Source: an endosymbiont 'TC1' of Trimyema compressum
GTDB lineage: Bacteria > Bacillota > TC1
DNA length: 64,000 nucleotides
NCBI RefSeq assembly: GCF_001584725.1
Contig: NZ_CP014606.1
Span: forward strand, 868,001 to 932,000
Reading direction: 5' to 3'
Part shown: one piece after another, positions 60,569 through 64,000 of the stretch
Layout of the letters: every line of letters starts with the position of its first letter
How positions within the stretch are numbered: position 1 is the first letter of the stretch
Made by a program: the position numbers and the translations under genes
The notes under the pieces: model-generated
Databases searched by the model: none
What the model was told of the DNA's origin: nothing
Seen by the model: only the letters and a program-made list of their open reading frames with translations

Positions 60569-63196
60569 TTATAATAGGCTTTTCACCTTTGCCAAGGCTT
60601 CATCAATTTTCTTTATGTTATTACCTCCTGCTTGAGCTCTATCCGGTCTACCGCCTCCACTGCCATCGACAATAGGTGCAATTGACTTAATCAGCTGTCC
60701 ACAGTGGACCTTGTCTTTTAAATCCTTACTAGCTGCAATTAATAGATGAACTTTATTACCCTCTTTTGAACCGAGCACTACTAATACTGTTCCAATCTTA
60801 TCCCTATAAGTATCTGCCAACATTTTTAAGTCATCCATAGAACGCTCCTCAAGTTTCTCAATTATAACAGGAATTTCATTAATGACTACCACATTGTCAG
60901 CAACTGAACTTGCTGCATTTTCAGCTAACTTCATTGTTAACTTTTGGAGGGATTGGTGAGTCTCTTTGAGCTCCTTTTGTAAGCCTTCAATTTTAACAAT
61001 TATTTCTTTTTCAGGTACCTTAAGCTTATTTTTTATATCTTCTAAAAATTGCTCTCTTTTCTGCATATACTTTATTACATTTTTGCCTGTTATAGCCTCT
61101 ATTCTTCTTAATCCTGAACCTACACTGCCTTCAGACAGAATTTTAAAAGCACCAATTTCTCCTGTATTGTCAATATGAGTGCCTCCACAAAATTCCATTG
61201 ATATATCGCCCATAGTAACTACCCTTACTTGATCACCATACTTTTCTCCAAAAATAGCCATAGCACCTTTATTCTTAGCTTCAGCAATTGATAGCACTTC
61301 AATAGTAACTGGGCTAAATGAAAGTATGTAATCATTGACTAAATCTTCTATTTCAATTAACTCTTCATTAGATAGTAATTCAAAATGAGAAAAGTCAAAA
61401 CGCAAGTAATGCTCATCCACATAAGATCCTTTCTGTGAAGCATGTTTCCCTAGGACCTCTTGTAAGGCTCTATGAAGCAAGTGAGTTGCAGAGTGGCTAC
61501 GCATTATAGTCTTTCTTCTCTCAACATCTACTTTTAAAACTACAGTATCACCAGTCTCTAAAATATCTTTACATTTAATAAGTTGATAAATTCTACCATC
61601 TTGAGTTTTCTGAGTATCTTTAACTTCGAAAACAAGAAAGTCCTCCTTGTAACCAGAACCTAAGTCTCCAACTTGTCCACCACTCTCGCCGTAAAATGGT
61701 GTTCTATCGGTCACTAATATTGCCTCTTCATCAATACCGATATGATCAATAAGATTACCTTCTAAATCACAGATTGCCGATACTTGAGCTTCTGTTTCTA
61801 ATGTTTCGTCCCCTACAAAAACTGTAGCTTCTAATGTACTTAACACATTAGCTAAAGCAACACTTTTAGCAAATTCATTTTTCTTACTATTTTTTTTAGC
61901 TAAAGCTTTTTGCTTATCCATGGCTATTTTAAAGCCTTCTTTATCTAAAGTATAATTTTTTTCTGTCAAAATATCTTCTGTTAATTCCACAGGAAAACCA
62001 TAAGTATCATATAGATTAAATGCTTCCTCCCCACTCATAGTAGCTCTTTTTTCAGCTTCCATAGTCTCAATAATTGAAGCTACAATATTTAAACCATCAG
62101 ACAATGTTTCAAGAAAACGATCTTCTTCAATTTTCACTACCTTTTCTATGAAAGCTTGTTTTTCTTCCAGTTCAGGGTAGGTTGTCCCCATTGTATCAAC
62201 TACAGTCCCTACAATTTTATATAAAAATGGCTCATTTAAGCCAATACCCTTTCCAAAGCGCAATGCTCTTCTTAAAATACGTCTCAAAACATAGCCTCTA
62301 CCATCATTTGAAGGTAAAACACCATCAGCAATGAGAAATGATGCTGAACGAGCATGGTCCGCAATTACTCTAAATGGAAATCCATTATCCCCTTGGTCAT
62401 AAGGTAGTCCCGATAATTGACTTACTTGACTTAATAAAGGTGTAAAAATATCAATATCATAATTACTGTTTACCCCTTGCATAATAGATACAATTCTTTC
62501 AAGACCCATACCTGTATCAACACTCGGTTTAGGCAAAGGTGTCAAGACACCTGCCTCATCTCTATTATATTGCATAAATACAAGATTCCAAATTTCCATA
62601 AAACGGTCACATTCACAATAATCTAAACCACATTCAGGGCTACAGGAAAATTCTTCGCCTCTATCAAAATGAATTTCAGTACAGGGACCACATGGACCAA
62701 TGTCTCCCATAGACCAAAAATTATCTTTTTCTCCCAGCTTTACAATATGATCAACATTTATATCTGTATGGGCTTGCCATAAAGCACCAGCCTCATCATC
62801 CTCTTCAAAAATTGTAACCCAAAGCTTATCTTTAGTTAATCCTAACTCATTTGTTATAAAGTCCCATGCATACATAATAGCTTCTTTTTTAAAATAATCA
62901 CCAAAAGAAAAATTACCTAGCATCTCAAAAAAAGTATGATGTCTAGGGGTTCTACCTACAACCTCAAAGTCATTGTGCTTGCCACTAATACGGACACACT
63001 TCTGAGAAGAAGTAGCCTTTTTATAGTCTCTAGTTTCCAATCCCAGAAAGACATTTTTAAATTGTACCATACCTGCATTAACAAATAATAAAGTTGGATC
63101 CTCAGCAGGTACTAAAGATGAACTTTCAACTCGTCTATGATTTTTTGATTCGAAATAGCTTAAAACTTTTTCTCTAATTTGGTCAGTAGTATACAT
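60569..63196 (-). CDS. alaS: Alanyl-tRNA synthetase
   Basis: The 875-residue enzyme is complete. The class II catalytic core has RTPRHHTFFEMLGNFSFGDYF (in part HHTFFEMLGNFSFGDYF, about 78-95), then a tRNA-recognition domain and the editing domain with HSATHLLHRAL (about 562-572) and CGGTHIDNTGEIG (about 662-674). A coiled coil and the C-Ala domain with GGGGRPDRAQAGG-like ending follow. AGGGAG precedes ATG 63196. I looked for the T-box GGTGGNACCGCG core upstream and did not find it, so tRNA-sensing regulation is not evident. Confidence 0.97.
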   Translation of the reverse strand: MYTTDQIREKVLSYFESKNHRRVESSSLVPAEDPTLLFVNAGMVQFKNVFLGLETRDYKKATSSQKCVRISGKHNDFEVVGRTPRHHTFFEMLGNFSFGDYFKKEAIMYAWDFITNELGLTKDKLWVTIFEEDDEAGALWQAHTDINVDHIVKLGEKDNFWSMGDIGPCGPCTEIHFDRGEEFSCSPECGLDYCECDRFMEIWNLVFMQYNRDEAGVLTPLPKPSVDTGMGLERIVSIMQGVNSNYDIDIFTPLLSQVSQLSGLPYDQGDNGFPFRVIADHARSASFLIADGVLPSNDGRGYVLRRILRRALRFGKGIGLNEPFLYKIVGTVVDTMGTTYPELEEKQAFIEKVVKIEEDRFLETLSDGLNIVASIIETMEAEKRATMSGEEAFNLYDTYGFPVELTEDILTEKNYTLDKEGFKIAMDKQKALAKKNSKKNEFAKSVALANVLSTLEATVFVGDETLETEAQVSAICDLEGNLIDHIGIDEEAILVTDRTPFYGESGGQVGDLGSGYKEDFLVFEVKDTQKTQDGRIYQLIKCKDILETGDTVVLKVDVERRKTIMRSHSATHLLHRALQEVLGKHASQKGSYVDEHYLRFDFSHFELLSNEELIEIEDLVNDYILSFSPVTIEVLSIAEAKNKGAMAIFGEKYGDQVRVVTMGDISMEFCGGTHIDNTGEIGAFKILSEGSVGSGLRRIEAITGKNVIKYMQKREQFLEDIKNKLKVPEKEIIVKIEGLQKELKETHQSLQKLTMKLAENAASSVADNVVVINEIPVIIEKLEERSMDDLKMLADTYRDKIGTVLVVLGSKEGNKVHLLIAASKDLKDKVHCGQLIKSIAPIVDGSGGGRPDRAQAGGNNIKKIDEALAKVKSLL

Positions 63197-63325
63197 TAAA
63201 ATAGTTCTCCCTCTAATTTACATTCACTACAATTGTAACATTTTTTTATTCGTCATTAAATATAGGTTAAATGTTCTTATTTTATCTTATAATATAGCTA
63301 AAAAAATAAATCTTCTTTTGCCTAA

Positions 63326-63348
63326 AAACTGCAGGAAACCTACAGTTT
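63326..63348 (-). terminator. Terminator-like hairpin, first copy of a repeated element
   Basis: On the minus strand AAACTGTAGG pairs with CCTGCAGTTT around TTT, with a U-G wobble. It is nearly the same as the spoVS terminator 450 bases away (63772-63800) and follows a dead gene end at 63357. Confidence 0.65.
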
Positions 63349-63356
63349 AAATCAGT

Positions 63357-63575
63357 TTACAACATTATTTCTGAAGACATAGTGAAAATAATATCCTCTA
63401 AACAATTTTCTGGATACATAATGGTATATTCTCCATAATTAATATCAATAATTCCGCAAAAAGCACTTTAGGCAAATGCTTTTCAGATACTTAATATCTC
63501 AGCTATAATCATTTAATTCTTTTTCGCCATACCAACAAACTATTTTTGTTCTATTGGAATGAGAGTGCTAGGCAA
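63357..63575 (-). pseudogene. Remnant of an alpha/beta-hydrolase-like gene
   Basis: Two minus-strand frames can be read. One contains NRTKIVCWYGEKELNDY, then a stop, then DIKYLKSICLK. After a shift near 63467 the frame reads INYGEYTIMYPENCLEDI and ends at TAA 63359-63357. The order (a strand plus GxK loop, then GEYTIMYPE near the end) resembles the C-terminal part of small alpha/beta hydrolases, with the usual G-H-G site apparently altered. The rest of the gene upstream to about 63770 is not recognisable. Confidence 0.4.
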
Positions 63576-63771
63576 TTTATAATTTTTGCAGGAATCAAAC
63601 AGATGCCGTGTGGTATAAAGGTATGCCTAACATAAACATATTTATAACTATGTTTATCTGACGAATAAGCTATTCCCTAGATAAAAGCATAATCAAAATT
63701 AAGAAAAAGTTTTATAATGGTAATTCCTTTCCAGTTAGAGACACACTTTATATAACATTTATTTACACTAT

Positions 63772-63800
63772 AAAAAACTGTAGGAAACCTACAGTTTTTT
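63772..63800 (-). terminator. Terminator of spoVS
   Basis: AAAAAACTGTAGG pairs perfectly with CCTACAGTTTTTT around three bases. It lies 10 bases after the spoVS stop on the minus strand. Confidence 0.9.
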
Positions 63801-63810
63801 ATATTGCATT

Positions 63811-64000
63811 TTACTTTTTTGATTCAACAATTAACTTAATGGCCGTTCTTTTTTCCCCTCCGATTTCAATATCTGTAAATGCGGGGATACAATAGATATC
63901 AATACCGCTGGGGGCTACAAATCCTCTTGCTATTGCAATGGCCTTAATAGCCTGATTTAATGCACCAGCTCCTATTGTTTGCATTTCAACAGTGCCTTCT
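63811..64000 (-). CDS. spoVS: Stage V sporulation protein S (3' end, runs off right edge)
   Basis: The last 62 codons are visible, ending at TAA 63813-63811. They read QTIGAGALNQAIKAIAIARG, then FVAPSGIDIYCIPAFTDIEI and GGEKRTAIKLIVESKK, which is the conserved body of SpoVS (about 86 residues in full). SpoVS is a small Alba-like protein needed for progress through stage V of sporulation in Bacillus, but it also occurs in some non-sporulating lineages. The start lies outside the window. Confidence 0.93.
   Translation of the reverse strand, partial: EGTVEMQTIGAGALNQAIKAIAIARGFVAPSGIDIYCIPAFTDIEIGGEKRTAIKLIVESKK

Noticed and set aside
63197-63770. T-box leader for alaS
   Set aside because: No GGTGGNACCGCG-type core and no terminator-antiterminator pair precedes alaS on the minus strand.
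1-64000. CRISPR arrays, prophage, conjugation or defence islands
   Set aside because: I saw no regularly spaced direct repeats, no phage structural, integrase or relaxase genes, and no recognisable defence gene sets. The XRE-S24 gene alone is not enough to call a prophage.

Overview
The window reads as chromosome of a low-GC, anaerobic Firmicute of class Clostridia. The evidence is the AT-rich sequence, strong AGGAGG-type ribosome binding sites, a canonical Firmicutes housekeeping order (alaS-ireB-ruvX, efp-asp23-amaP-nusB, xseA-xseB-ispA, plsX-rnc-smc-ftsY, tig-clpP-clpX-lon-ysxC), a SpoVS gene at the right edge, and C1/redox genes typical of acetogens (FolD, FchA-like cyclohydrolase, NfnAB, a selenocysteine formate dehydrogenase). 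An acetogen-related family such as Eubacteriaceae is my best guess, but nothing here fixes the family. Almost everything is on the minus strand.

Layout. 1-3.2 kb is a decayed accessory patch: the end of an ABC-F ATPase, three broken minus-strand genes (ICMT-like methyltransferase, SAM methyltransferase, EFR1 flavodoxin-ferredoxin) and an intact divergent TetR regulator with two matching operators. 3.7-11.3 kb holds a TrpB-fold PLP enzyme with a structured leader, a CpXC protein, lpdA, a phosphoesterase, a family 4 uracil-DNA glycosylase and RNase J. 11.5-13 kb carries XRE/S24 regulators in several stages of reduction. 13.1-19.6 kb is a dead formate dehydrogenase locus: moeA, mobB, a Sec-containing NuoG-type formate dehydrogenase, and NuoE- and NuoF-type diaphorase subunits. 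All five carry frameshifts, in-frame stops or deletions, yet the Sec UGA and its SECIS hairpin are intact. 19.7-23.9 kb is a complete arginine-to-spermidine cluster (speA, speB, speD, speE). 23.9-30.2 kb is ysxC-lon-clpX-clpP-tig, followed by tRNA-Gly. 30.5-33 kb has a broken YeiH transporter and a dead IS3-family element that supplies the last residues of rlmD. 33-63.2 kb is one long co-directional, intact housekeeping block. 63.3-64 kb has a hydrolase remnant and the 3' end of spoVS.

How the genes fit together. FolD and the FchA-like enzyme are intact and sit beside NfnAB, which would supply NADPH, while the CO2-to-formate entry step and its molybdopterin maturation genes are dead. My inference is a lineage that keeps C1 metabolism but has lost CO2 reduction through this enzyme. 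SpeE releases methylthioadenosine, which the MtaD homologue at 35 kb could deaminate.

The two most distinctive observations are the coordinated death of the formate dehydrogenase and molybdopterin genes with a preserved selenocysteine signal, and an in-frame NusB-NfnA fusion that keeps an internal ribosome binding site and start for NfnA. I found no CRISPR array, prophage or clear novel defence system.
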